Source: Dromaius novaehollandiae (taxonomy: Eukaryota > Chordata > Aves > Casuariiformes > Dromaiidae). Taken from it: DNA of 64,000 bases. The position numbers were made by a program, and so were the translations under genes. Location of the stretch: NCBI RefSeq assembly GCF_036370855.1, contig NC_088110.1:22377501-22441500 (forward strand). Direction: 5' to 3'. Shown here one piece after another: positions 1-11,400 of the stretch (its first letter is position 1; each line of letters opens with the position of its first letter). Under the pieces are notes generated by a model that did no database searches, had not been told where the DNA came from, and worked only from the letters and a program-made list of their open reading frames with translations.

Positions 1-1879
1 CCCAGCAGGGCAAACGAGCTGCAAAGCCCCGAGGAGCTCCCAAGCCTACCTGCCCTGCACACCCAAAGCCAACAGGAACAGAGCATATTTGCCCCAAAAC
101 CCTCCCCCCTGTCGCGCACGCAGCCTGCCCCGAGCACGGGTTTCGCGGCCGGGGTCCGAGCAGGGTAGCAGGCGCAAAGCCCGGCTGGGTGAGCCTGGGG
201 CCAGGCGACCACATCCTCCCGAGCACGGCGGGGCCGGGGCCGACGGATGGACCAAGCACCACGAGGTGACCTCGGTCCCGGCCACCCTTTCTGCAGGCTT
301 TGGGTCATTTTGAGCTAAGGCGGTGGGTGACTATGGAAACCCATGAGAAAACTGCACCCGGGCTGCGAGCGGGAAGCCAAGCACCGAGTCCAGCCCCCCC
401 CCCGGGCACCCCGTCACCGCGAGACCCATGGGAACATCGTGGCACGGACCGTGTCCGGCACCTAGCGATCAGACAAACGCGATCCGCCCTGGGATACCGC
501 GAAGCCTCTCCACCAACCCACCAGAAGAGGCCGGGAGATGCCCAGGGACACGTCACGGGCAGCAGAGCAGGTCAACAACGCTCCAGGTTGGAGGCGATCT
601 CTCCCCACCCACCTGGCTGGCAACTTCGAGTTACCTGGTTTTCCCCTTCTCCAAGGGTTAGAGGACCCTTTCCTCCCTATTATTTTTTAACTAACTGCCC
701 CACGGAGCACGATGTTCCCGGGATGCTCTCAGCACAGCCTGGGATCCTGGGATCCCTGCCCTGCCAAACGCTCACATCAGCAAAGCACCCACCAACGCGC
801 CGGGTCTGTCCCGGCCACCCTGTTCCTGCACCAACAGCTTCATCGCCCGAGTCCGCAACGCTGCCACTGCCCCCCGGGGCCGGTTTGGCCCCCGCTTTTC
901 GGGACGGATGCACGGCCACGTCGGAGGCTCCCAGCACCGCGGGCCAAAGCGATGCAGAGGGCACGGCTCGGCATCGCCTCCGAGAGCCGGGCGCCTGCGG
1001 GGAGCTCACCGTAGGTCCCCGCCCCGAACAGCTCGCTCTGAGTTACGCTTTCTAGAAAGTGGGATGAATCAGAGGAGACTCCCAATTAAAGGAGTGTTTC
1101 CTAAACCCTTCCCTTGGGCTTCTTCCCGTCGCTGGCAGAGCCCCGGGCTCTGCTCCCCCCCAAGCTCTTCGGCACCCACATCTGCGACACAAGGCAGCGC
1201 GTGCACACGGCGAGGCCGACCGCTGCCTTCCCCAGCGGCACCCGCCCTGCCGGGAGCCACCCGAGGCCGAGCCCGCCGCTCGCTCGCCCCGACCCAAGGC
1301 GGATCCCAGGGGCGGCACCGAAGCTGGTCCCACTGGAGGGACTGGGAGGAGGCCTCGGCCACCCTGTATCGTCCCATCTCCGTGCAATGCGCAGTGGGGC
1401 CGAGGTGGCACTTTGCACCCGTCCCTGCTGTCCCAGGGCCCTTCGCTGCTCCACCGCCCCCTCCCCGGCCGCACAGCACGGCTCTGCTCCTCGCGCCAGA
1501 CCGAACTCCCCAGCCCCCGTGCCGGCCGCATCCCATCCGTCCCAGCTGGCCTGGGGGGGGCTTTGCCCGGAGACCCCGCACCGCTCAGTGCCGAGCGGCC
1601 ACAGCTCAGCCCAGGGCCCCAGCCCCTGGGTCCCCAGTGCCCTGCATCCACATTTCATGCACCCCAGTGCCCCGCACCCCAGTTCTGCACACCCCCGGCT
1701 GCACCCCTAACACCCCACAACCCCATTTCATGCATCCCCAGTGCCCCGCGTGCCCCACAACCCCAGCGCCCCACACGTGCCCCCAGCGCCCCGCAGCCCC
1801 GTGCGAGCCCCCGGGCCAGGCGGGCGCTGCCAAAGGGGGCCGGACCCCGGGGAAGGGGGGAGCGAGGGGCGGCCGGTAC
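1..1879 (-). other. IRF8: Start of IRF8 intron 1 (inferred), GC-rich
   Basis: This stretch lies immediately downstream, on the minus strand, of the IRF8 first exon and its splice donor. No IRF8 coding exon is visible in any minus-strand frame here: the tryptophan-rich start of the IRF DNA-binding domain is absent. The first coding exon must therefore lie beyond the left edge. The several hundred-residue open frames here are rich in Pro, Arg, Ala and Gly and overlap on both strands, as expected from GC-rich DNA with few stop codons. No other gene is recognised. Confidence 0.6.
1640..1795. repeat. Degenerate C-rich minisatellite
   Basis: The motif CCCCAGTGCCCCGC and close variants recurs several times, interspersed with two copies of CATTTCATGCA. 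The copies have diverged and the unit length is irregular. It lies just inside the presumed IRF8 intron 1. Confidence 0.55.
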
Positions 1880-1925
1880 CTGCCAGCGCCGCTCGTCCCG
1901 CTCCGCGCTGCTCCGCTCCGCGGCC
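1880..1925 (-). other. IRF8: IRF8 noncoding exon 1 (predicted)
   Basis: On the minus strand a TATA element at 1951-1957 predicts a start site near 1920-1928. The transcript then runs into GGCGCTGGCAG followed by GTACCGG, a plausible splice donor at 1879-1878. A short untranslated first exon agrees with the known structure of IRF8, whose ATG lies in exon 2. The identity rests on the promoter elements upstream and on the conserved gene order with COX4I1. The 5' end is estimated from TATA spacing only. Confidence 0.6.
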
Positions 1926-1949
1926 GGGGCCCAAGCGCCGCCGCCGCCG

Positions 1950-2100
1950 CCTTATAGGGGCGCGGGGGGGCGGGCCGGAGGTCGCCCCGCCCCCGCCGCC
2001 CGCCCCGCCAATGGCGAGCCGCCAGCCCGGCCGCCCGGCCAATGGCGATCGCGCGCACCGCGGCGCTTTCTCTGCAGCGCGCGCCTTTCCGAGAAATCAG
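1950..2100 (-). promoter_or_regulatory. IRF8: IRF8 core promoter with TATA, two CCAAT boxes and a GAS element
   Basis: Read on the minus strand, this region has a GAS element at 2087-2095, inverted CCAAT boxes at 2039-2043 and 2008-2012 (31 bp apart, about three helical turns), GC boxes, and CTATAAG at 1951-1957. This order and the GAS context (CTGATTTCTCGGAAAG on the minus strand) match my recollection of the mammalian IRF8/ICSBP promoter, where STAT1 binds the palindromic element after interferon-gamma. Its position beyond COX4I1, reading in the same direction as COX4I1, is where IRF8 belongs. Confidence 0.78.
2087..2095 (-). promoter_or_regulatory. GAS / STAT1 site (palindromic interferon-response element)
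   Basis: The site reads TTCTCGGAA on the minus strand, a TTCNNNGAA palindrome. It lies about 165 bp upstream of the predicted IRF8 start. Position and flanks agree with the characterised IRF8 pIRE, so interferon-gamma induction through STAT1 is likely conserved. Confidence 0.75.
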
Positions 2101-2399
2101 CCCGCGGGCCGCGCGCGGGGGCGGCCACGACGGCGCGGCCCCTCCGGCCGCACCGCACCGGCCCCGCACCGCCCCGTCCCTCCGCACCGCACCGCACCGC
2201 CTAGCCCCGACGGCGCGGCCCCTCCGCACCGCACCAGCTGGCCCCGACGGCGCGGCCCCCGCTCCTACCCCTTAGGAGCCTTTTCTGCGGCTTCCTCCCC
2301 GCGCAGCCGGACGAAACGCTCCCGCCGCAGCGGCCCTCGGCGGTGCTGCACCCGCGGCCGGGCGTTCGCCGGGCCATCTGCAGCCTGAGCCCGGAGGTT

Positions 2400-2640
2400 T
2401 TTTTTTTTTTTCTCTCTGTTTTAGGATACCAGATTACACACGCGTTTCTTGGAAGAAAACTGTAATTGCTCCCATGTGGGTAATACAGAGAAATGGGAAA
2501 TGCATGGAGCAGTACAGCTGGTATAATAAAAACAATGATCTAAGGCGCACAGCCTTTACTGTAATTTATAACAAAAAAACTGTAATAGCCCGTCTTCTTA
2601 AACACCAACTGATCTTAATCAGATATCCCCTGTGAGACCG
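2400..2640. promoter_or_regulatory. AT-rich block upstream of IRF8, candidate conserved element
   Basis: A 240-bp AT-rich island sits between strongly GC-rich flanks, about 500-700 bp upstream of the IRF8 start. It begins with a T run (2399-2411) and has no coding potential. Such compositional islands next to a developmental promoter are often conserved noncoding elements. That is inference, as no alignment was available. The remaining sequence to 4380 is GC-rich and shows nothing recognisable. Confidence 0.35.
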
Positions 2641-4379
2641 GGGGGGGCGGAATCAAAACCATCCCCTGCACTCAGCTCCAGCCAGGAGGGTGGTTTCTGC
2701 TCCCCCGGCGAGGCGGGCTAAGGGACGGGGGGCTGCATCCACCGCCGGCCCCAGCCGCGCTGCATCCCTGCACGCCGGCGCCCGAGGTCGCAGCAGGAGC
2801 TGCTCCCTGCTCTGCCTGGCCTTGAAAAGCAGGGTTAAAACATGTTTCTTTAAGAAAAGGTGTGACACGTTTGGAATATTTTAAGGGGTTTCCTATAACG
2901 AAGCTTGTCGAGCCCTGTGTCCCACCTGGAGCCCAGGGAGACAGACGCAGAGAAGCAGGGCTCAACGCGACCCTGCAGGCCACGGTGGGGATCCCACCAC
3001 CTCTGCCTTCGTTGCGGTTGCGTGGCTCTGCAGGCAGCCTGGGAGCAATTGCAAGGAAATTCAGAGAACTGCACAAACAACAAACACAGGCAAAATCGGA
3101 GCCAGGGCTGAAGCGGCTGCACTGCTCCATGTCACGACCAAATTACGCCGGAAGGGCTGAGCTCTCTCAGCATGTTGGTGCAGTTTAGTGAAGCCCCTTA
3201 TGCCAGGTCGCGGTCCCCCCGTGGGCAGCATGGGAAAGGGGCGCCAGGAGGGGTGGGAGACGCCCCGGGGTGCCCGCGGGCTTCCCGGCAGCCGCTGGCA
3301 AGGCGTGGCGAGGCGCGGAGACAGCCCCGGGGCCAGCGGCGCAGCCAAGAATTTCTTTCAAACCGTTTCCCCATGTGAGAACAGCGTGCTGGGGAGCCCG
3401 CTGGCACCGAACCAGAGCGATTCCCACGTGCCGGAGGCGCCAGGCTTGCAGGGGAGCTCCCGGAGCACAGGGCAGCTCAGCAGCAAAGCGGGGAGCTCTT
3501 AGCAACATCGGAGTAAGGAGTGGAAATCACCGCAGTTTTAACCACTTCAGGCCCTACCTTGCGGCATCCAGGGGTGCTCCCGGCTCCCACAGGCGCCGTC
3601 CGGAGAAGCCACCGCTCGCCCCAGGAGGCCGTGGGGAGGGCGACGGCGTGGGCAGCCCATGGGCGACCCGCCGCCACGCGCATCCCTCGTGATTCCCGCA
3701 AGCCTGGGCGGTTTCTCCCAGGACGGCGGTTGCCTCCTTGCAGTAATTCCTTGGAAACCATCAGAGGCCACATGAGAAGGGCGCGGATGGACGGATGGAT
3801 GGATGGATGCGGGCAACGGCGCGGCAGCGCTTCGCGCCGTCCAAGGGAGCCCATCACACCTACTGCAAACCTAATCTCTGCTTATCACATATCTCCGATG
3901 ACTTCCTATTAATACCAGAAACCAACTGTCTTCTCTTTTTCCGGTGCACAAGTTCCATTTTTCTCCTTCCTAAAACGATAACCGAGGTGTTAACTACACT
4001 ATCTGCGGGGTTTGCAGAGCTTCCCTCCAGCCTGCCGGATCGGCAGCATCCACAGCCCTTCATCACCTCCACTGCTCCGGTGCTTTCCTGGGCACCGGGC
4101 GCTGCCGGTACAAACCACGGCTGCATTTCCAGCCCCCGGGAGCCTAAGGAATAACAGACAACGAAAGGGACCTTTTCCTCTAACCAAGGAGACAGCAAAA
4201 AGCCCCCGCGATATCTCTCCCAGAATCCTCTCTGATATGACTGAGCACCGCGTTTTTTAATTGGGACTTTTTATTTTTGCATTGGGACTTTTAATTCTGC
4301 TGGCGGTTCTCATCGAGAAAACAGCAAACGGGGCCCGGCGGCAGAGCAGGCGTGTCCGCCTGTCCCTTCGTTCCTGACA

Positions 4380-4700
4380 AATCAAGAACAGCAGCTCTTA
4401 CGTTTTTAATCAATCTCCCCTTTATTGCAAGTTTCTGAGGTCACATATGGCATTGTCACACCTGGGGACGCCAGCAGCTGGAAAATTTAATTAAGGGAAT
4501 TCCTAGAAATATTTTAGGCACATTTTTTTCTCAGAACAGATTGCAGAACAGAAATTTTTGAGAAGCCAAGCAAGGTATTTATAGGAAAAGACAAAGCTAG
4601 CGTGTCAGACTTCAATGTTCCAGATGCAAAGACGGGTGAAGGCCTGCGTCCTTGGACAGAGAGATGATGGGTGGAAAATAAAGCAAATAAAGGACTGGGT
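4380..4700. promoter_or_regulatory. AT-rich block with overlapping NF-kappaB and STAT sites
   Basis: GGGAATTCC (4495-4503, a kappaB-type site) overlaps TTCCTAGAA (4500-4508, a GAS-type palindrome). E-box CAGCTG lies just upstream at 4475-4480. The block is about 2.5 kb upstream of the IRF8 start and also contains the predicted 3' end of DUSP22A. An enhancer role for IRF8 is inferred from motif content and position only. Confidence 0.35.
4421..4426 (-). terminator. DUSP22A: Candidate polyadenylation signal of DUSP22A
   Basis: AATAAA on the minus strand, in the context TTGCAATAAAGG, lies about 1.06 kb beyond the DUSP22A stop codon. It is the first canonical hexamer in the right orientation that I found downstream of the gene. 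Confidence 0.5.
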
Positions 4701-5239
4701 CCTCCTAGGGTGAAAAGGGCCCTCGAAAGGGCCTTAATGCGGAGCCAGTCTCTTCTGTGCAGGAGAAACCGGGCTGAGGAGGGGCTGTGTGGTGCACGGG
4801 ACCCGCTAACAGCCTTTCGGTGCTGAAAAGGCGGCCATCGCAGAGAGATGCTGCTAAATTATCCACCAGGTCGGCCGAGCACCCGGCTGCTTTTGCAACC
4901 AGGGACATTCAGGTTGGGCAGCAGGGGAAAACCGAAGCCAGTCCAGCTCCGAGGCTGGAGACGCTGGGGAGCAGGCAAGGCTCTGGAGCCTCTGGATTTC
5001 CCCCCCCGGGGGTTTTGAGAAAACGCCAGACGAACATCTGTCGAGGACGGTGCGGACCAGGAAAGTCCGAGCGCGGCGGTGGGCTGCCTGCGGAGGCGGG
5101 AGCGGGGCTGCCGTGCCAAGAGCGGTGCTCCGAGAGGGACATCGGAGCAGCAGGGCTTTCACTTCCAGCACCTTTCGCCCGAGGATCCCGAAACGCCTCC
5201 ACAAATGGAACCCTGCGGAGCCTCCCCGCACTGCAAGAG

Positions 5240-5300
5240 CTTTTCCGGATGGGTAAACTGAGGCACAGGCCAAGCAGCTGCTTTACCCGGAGATGCACAC
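5240..5300 (-). repeat. MIR-type SINE remnant
   Basis: The segment GGATGGGTAAACTGAGGCA followed by CAGGCCAAGCAGCTG resembles the antisense of the conserved MIR tail (tttcctcatctgtaaaatgg region). The match is short, so chance similarity is possible. It lies in the DUSP22A 3' untranslated region. Confidence 0.4.
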
Positions 5301-5482
5301 GGAGGCAGCTGCCAAGTGGAGGGTCCGCGAGCCCCAAACGCCCCTGCTCCGACCTGGCGCCGGCGGCTGGAAGCAGCACAGTTCCCAGGGCTGCTGGCTC
5401 CCGCTCCGGCCCCGGACGTGGGCACCCGCGCGGTGAGTTTTGCCAGCCCCAGGGACAACGTCTCTCTGCAAGCGCTGGACGT

Positions 5483-8400
5483 TTATCTGCTCATCCACCC
5501 GCCTCTGCCGGCGCCGGAGGGGCGCGGGAAAACGGGAGCCGGAGCATCCACCCAGGAGGGCTCCCGGCTCCCGGGCTGCTCCCGCTGCTCCTGCCGGGCC
5601 AGCAAGCGCTGCAGCTCCTCCTGGTCGCCGAACGGGTTCCTGCCGTAGTCACGCCGGATCCAGGCGCGGTACTGCCGAGACAAAGCCGGAAGAGGGTGGG
5701 AATGTCACCGGGGGCTGCGGCGGGCTCGGCTCATCAGCGAGCAGCCAGGACCCCGTTTTGCAGCAGCCAGCATGCCGCATGGCACAAATCCTTTGTACCG
5801 AGAGAGGTGACATTTCCCCCCAGACGAAGGGCCGCCTGCACCCCCAGCTTAGCAGAGACTCTGCAAACTCGTGTCCCACGTGGGGCAGGTAAGAGTGAGA
5901 CCTTGCAGGCTCCAACAGGCCTGCGCAGCTGCGAAAACGGTGAAGAAGGGCGCAACGGCGTCCCAGCTACATCCCAAAGCCACGAGCACAGAGGGACGGA
6001 GAGGGAGGAAAGCGACACGTGCCGCGGGGAAGAGCCAAGCCAGCAAGGCAGAAGGCTCTTGCACCCAAAGCAATGGCGTTTTGCACCCAAAGCAATGACG
6101 TTTGCACCCAAAGCGACGGTGTTACAGACAGATTGGCTTGCATCGCTGCTCAGGAACTGCTTCCCGCTGCCGGGCAAGCGGCAGCGCAGCCAAGCACGAA
6201 GTGGCCCCAGGGCCGGGCACTGCGCGTTGCCCCGCCGGGAGGCTTGGCAGCGGCTTTGCCTTCTCACGCAGGGCCAGGGCAGGACAACAGCTTTATTTAC
6301 TCTTCGTTGCCAAGAAGCTGCCGCTGTTCCTTTTACGAGCGAGTTACTGTAAGGAAAGCTCCCCCCGCCCGCTCCCCGGCGGCAGCGGGTGCCGGGCTGG
6401 GATGCGAGACCGGCAGGTCGGGTCTTGCACCGTGTTTGCAGAGCCGCCTCCCGCTCGCATCCGGCAGGCGGGGGAGCGCCCGGGCACTAAACCAAGCGAG
6501 GATGGAGGGCACGGATCGGGATGCACAAATCGCGGGGTGCAAGGTTTGAAGGCGCCGGCCCAGAGGACCCCGGCAGCACCCGCTGCTCCCGCGCGGCACC
6601 GGGGGCTCTGCCCCGCCACGGCCAGGGGAAGCGGGCTGCGAGGAGCGGGGCAGGCGGCTCCCACGGGTGCTGGACCGGCGGTGATGCCGGAGCCGGACCC
6701 GCAGGACCCCGGGGACCGCCGAGGGAGAAAGCCCGGGATGAAGGCATGCGACGGTCCCCCCTTCCCTGCAGCCAGGGAGAGTCAGTGGAGTGAGAGGGGA
6801 TTTCTGCCGGGAATGTCCGGGCTTCCCAAATCCCCTCGCCGCAGGCCGGGGACTCGCCGCACCGGCGCACGCTGCCCACGCGGATGCTGGAGGAGCCGCT
6901 GCTCGGGCTGGACGCCGGCCCCAGCCCGGGGAGCCGAGACAGATTTCCTCGCTGGAAAACAACCGCTGGGAACCACGTCCCAGGCGATTTCCAGGTCGGA
7001 TGTGCTGGCTGCTGGAGGGGATTTCGCTTCTCTGGACCGGTGCATGGAGGTCACCAGCTGCCCAGGGGCTGCTCCGCACCGCCGGAGCCGAGCGGGATCC
7101 CATGCCGTTTCCCATCGCTCCGCGGGCTGGCAGCGCCCGTGCCACCTGCACCGCGGCACCTCCGGGCAGGGGACAGGTACGTCCCCCACACCCGGCTGTG
7201 CCGCCCACGCTGCCTCCTCCGCACTGCATTACTGCCTTTTCTCGCCTCGCCCGGCATCGTCCTGCCCTTCTCCGTCCCCTCCTTCCCCCCTTGATCCGCA
7301 GCGCCCCGAGAAGCCCCGTTCACCAGCTCCCAACCACGGCGGCATGCCAGAGCCGCGTTTCCCCCAGCCCGGGGCTGGACCCAGCACCATGGGAGCGCAT
7401 CTTCCCCATCTCCAACTCCGGGGTCTTGTCGGAGGTCTCCAGCTGGAGAGCGGGGGAAACTGAGGCACGGAAGTAAGCCTGCCTGCAGCACCGCCCGAAA
7501 CCGGGGGCCAGAAGGACCGACCTGTTTCTCGGAGGCTTTAGCCAACAAGGAGTCATCCTCCTGCACCGCCTCCCAGGCCGCCGGCTCTGCCCAGCGTCCC
7601 GAGCTGTTCTCAAGACCTGCGTTTCCGTATTTCTGCCTTCCGGGAAGACAGCTGGGCTAAATTAGGAAATCCGGCCTCCCCAGTCCTCTGTCCTCCGCAC
7701 GAGCTGACGGGTGCAGAGATCAGGTCACGGTATCCTCCAAAGGGCCCGTTTCCCACCCGATGCACGCTCGGAAAGCGACCCCAAACCCGCCACGGGGACG
7801 AGCTCCGGTTTTCCAATGCAAAGACAAGCAAAGATGAGCTGACCGCTACGAGCCGTGCGGGCACACCGGCAGGGACGTGCACGGGTGCAAGGTGGCCTCA
7901 GGTCACACCTACACCCGGGCACCCGGCTGCGAGGCAGCTCCTGCACATCCCGGCACCCCGCCAGAAGCACGTTTTGCCTGACCTGTCCCACGCCACGGCT
8001 GCCCCTGTCTCCCTTCCTCTTGCAAGGAGAAGCTCGGAGATGGAAAATGCACCGGCTCGCTCCGAGCACAGCAACGCCTGGTCCATCATGGCTCAGTCCT
8101 CGTTTGCTGCTTGTCCAGAGCAAATTTTTTGCACATAAATCCTGACCCTTCCCCTTATTAAGATATGCAGCTGAGGCTGAGTAATGCAGAGCGCTTTCAT
8201 TCTCCCTCGCGAGCGCCCGGCCTCTGCCCTGAGAACCGCGTGCGCAGGAGTCCACCCACAAGGGCACTTTGCAGCTTCCCCAGGCGAGATGGTCACAGGG
8301 AACGTGATGCGTTTCAAATAAAAGGCAACGCTTGCAAAATCCGCGCAAGGCGTTCAAACCCCCACGCTCGGCGGCACACGTCGAGGGAACTCGCCCCACG

Positions 8401-11400
8401 CAGGGTCCTGCCTTTGGCATTTGCAGGGCAACGCTTGCAAAATCCATGGTGCCACTTCAAGAAACCAAAAGGCAAAGAAAACTCGGAGCCTAAAAAAAAG
8501 GGAAGAACAAATGGCATTTGCGGAGGCCGCCCCCGATCTGGGGCAGCCGGGGGAATAACTCGGATCCAGCAGCGTGCGGCGGCACGGCAAAGCCCACTCC
8601 CTCGGAGGACGACCACCACGCAGCATCCCGGCGGTGCGCGGGAGGGCTCGGGGAGTGCTCGCCCCGCCAGGGAAGCCCCGCGGGGAATCTCCGGCCCGGT
8701 GGTGTTTTGCAATCCCTCGCCCTGGCGTTTTTGCAGGCGGGTGACGGCCAGGAGGGCCGCGTCCCTCGTGGGACGGCACCCGCCCGCTGCGCCGCCCCGG
8801 CAGGGAGCCCCATGCACTGCTCCGTGGGAAGGTGCCAGCATTCGGCACCGGGCCACGTGCAGCGGCGCTGGGGAGAAGAGGCGAGAAATCCCCTGGGACC
8901 GCCAAGGGCCGTTGCACGATGGCTCCCGGCTGCAGCAGCTGAAGATGCTTCTGCTGCCGGGCTGGGGGGAGGTTGGGCTTTGCCCCCAAACCTGACGCCC
9001 TGCTTCATTTTGGGAGAGGAGACCAAAATTAATTAACACTTGCTTCTCTCTGTCAGACGCCTCTAAAAGCAAGGGATTTTCTTGCAGGTGAAGTCCTGCC
9101 TGATGCAAGTGCCATCCAGGATCCCAGGCTTGCAGGGACCTTGCACCATCTCATCCCAGCAGATGCTCCGGCTGCGGCTCGCGGCGCCATGGGAAGCTCG
9201 GGGCATTCCCTGCATCCGTCCATCGCCCTTTCCCTGACTCCCAGGGCGGGATTGATGCTCCCGCCTCCCTCCCACTGCGTCCTCGTTGAACTCTCGAGAA
9301 AACAACAGCGCTGGGTTTTCAGACAGCCTGTTTAAGTGCACTCGCGTAATGTCTCGGCACTTTTTTTTCCTTTTTTTGCATGCGTGCACGCATGCAAAAA
9401 GCAAAACCCCCAGGTAATAAATAGCACGCGCAGAGGCCAGCGCGCGCAGACATCTGGGCCCCGCAGCGAGCTGCATGCAAAGCAGCCGCGCCGGCTCGCA
9501 CGCTCCGCAGTCGCGTATAAAGGGGCTCCGGCTTGCGAGGCCGCGGCCCATCCTTCGGCAGCGGGTCCCCGCCGCAGCGCGCACGTGGCTGGAGGCACGG
9601 AGCCGAGCGGGACCCACCTCCGTGAGCAAAGTCGCCTCGTACTCCTGCAGCTGCTGCTGGAAGCCGCAGTTGGGGCTGACGTAGGAGCGCACGGCCCTGG
9701 TGGCGGCCAGGCAGCCCTCCCAGCTCAGCTCGGTGACCGTCATCAGGTAAGCCACCAGGACGGTGGTGCTGCGGGAAACCCCTGCCAGGCTGGGAGCAGA
9801 GTCAGCCCCGCGGGCGGCTTTGATCCTTTCTTTACAAAAAAAAAAGCTGTCCCCCCGAAAAGCGAGTCCCATCGCTGGGAGACAGGATGGAGAGCTGGAG
9901 CTGAGCAGCGCAGCCGCAAGTGCCAGGCTCGGCTCCAGTCCCCAAGCTGGGATGCATCTTTCCGAGGGCATCGGCTGTCCCGGGGATGCTCCCACGGTCC
10001 CCCGGCCAGATCCCTCCCCATTTCTTTGGGCAATGGGGTCTCTGGGGCACAGACCGCCTTGCCACCCTCGCGCTGCTCCAGCTGCCTCCTTTTCCTCTCC
10101 GTAGCTGGCGTTGGATGTCTCCGGGCATCCCGCTCCCATCCCTCAACCAAAGGGCGCGGGGGCCCTCGCGCCGCCCTGGTGAGCACCCGGGACCCGTCCT
10201 CCCCGCCGAGCAGGCCTCCCCCCGCCACGTGAGGACCCACCAGCGACGAGGCCGAGTGACGGAGCGGCCCGGGAGCGCTTACCAGTGCACGAGGCAGCCT
10301 CCCCCCCGGAGCCGGCATTCGTGGATGAATTTGATGCACTCCTTGAAATGCTGCATCCTAGAAGGGAGAGCGGCAAGGTGAGGCGGGGACGAGGCGCTCC
10401 CCGAGGAGAGCAACCCTCCCCGGACTGCCTGGCCTCCGGAGGGGCTGATCTTCATCTAGGAGGAAGGAAACCACGTGAAGGGCTTTCCCAGGATTTCCTG
10501 CTTCCCAAGGCCTCAAGGCCGGGGCAGGGCGATGCCGCCGGCAGAACCAGAGCCCCCATCTCCCACCGGCTGCCGGGATCAGGCTGGGAAACGCCCTCGG
10601 TGCCGAAAGCACCCAGCTGCCCCGCGGGAGCTGCTCCATGCAGGGCTGCGCAGGGAGGCAGAGCTGCCGGCAGCCAGCAACGCGCCCCAGGGCACCTGGC
10701 TGCGCTCCCGAAATAAAAAGTACTGCCAGGAACGGGCGGCTCCCGGCAACGGTCACCTTAACCCAAGCCGGGAGGGCTGGGAGGAGCGGCACTGCCTGCA
10801 CTCGGTGCTGGGCACCGCTCCCGCTCCTCGCTGCCATGGGATGCGGCCGCTAAATCCTGCCCAAACCAAGCAGCATCTCCAAGATCGGCCGCGCGGAGCC
10901 GAGCACATGTCCACACGAACCCGGCCAGAAGGCAGAGGCGGATGGGAAAGGGGGAGGCTGCCGGGAGCCCCGTCCGGGCAGCGGCGCTGGGCCGGCAGCA
11001 AGAGCCGCGGGAGCCGGCCGGCCCTGGCGCACGGATCCCACACTTCCTCTGCCTCCGCGTGATGGAGGGGGCGTGCGCTCGCCTTCCTGATTTCTCAGAA
11101 GCCAAGACCTGAGCACCACGGAGTTATTCCCCCGGCACACGCTTGCCCCCAGCCCAGCTTCCCTGCAGGAATAAGGCAGGACCCGCTGAAAGTTTCCAGC
11201 TCCCTCTGCTCGGAGCGATGCTCTTCTTCTTTCCTTGGAAGAGCAGAGTTTGGGCATCTTCTAAGAAACCAACCAAAGGCTCAAAAATAGCAAGGGTTTC
11301 TGCCGCCCACAGCTCAAGAAGAGGGAAAACGGGGAGTTCTCTGAAGCCTTGGCCACACGCACAAAACACGTAGTCCCTTGGTGGCAGTCTGTGACTCCCC

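Noticed and set aside
4787-6352. 521-codon open frame on the plus strand
   Set aside because: Rich in Arg, Ala, Gly and Pro, overlaps open frames on the other strand, crosses the antisense of a real DUSP22A exon and has no family motifs. It is a product of GC-rich DNA.
9063-10139. 358-codon minus-strand open frame as a single-exon gene
   Set aside because: Only the segment 9789-9618 is real coding sequence (DUSP22A exon 6); the rest is intron read through.
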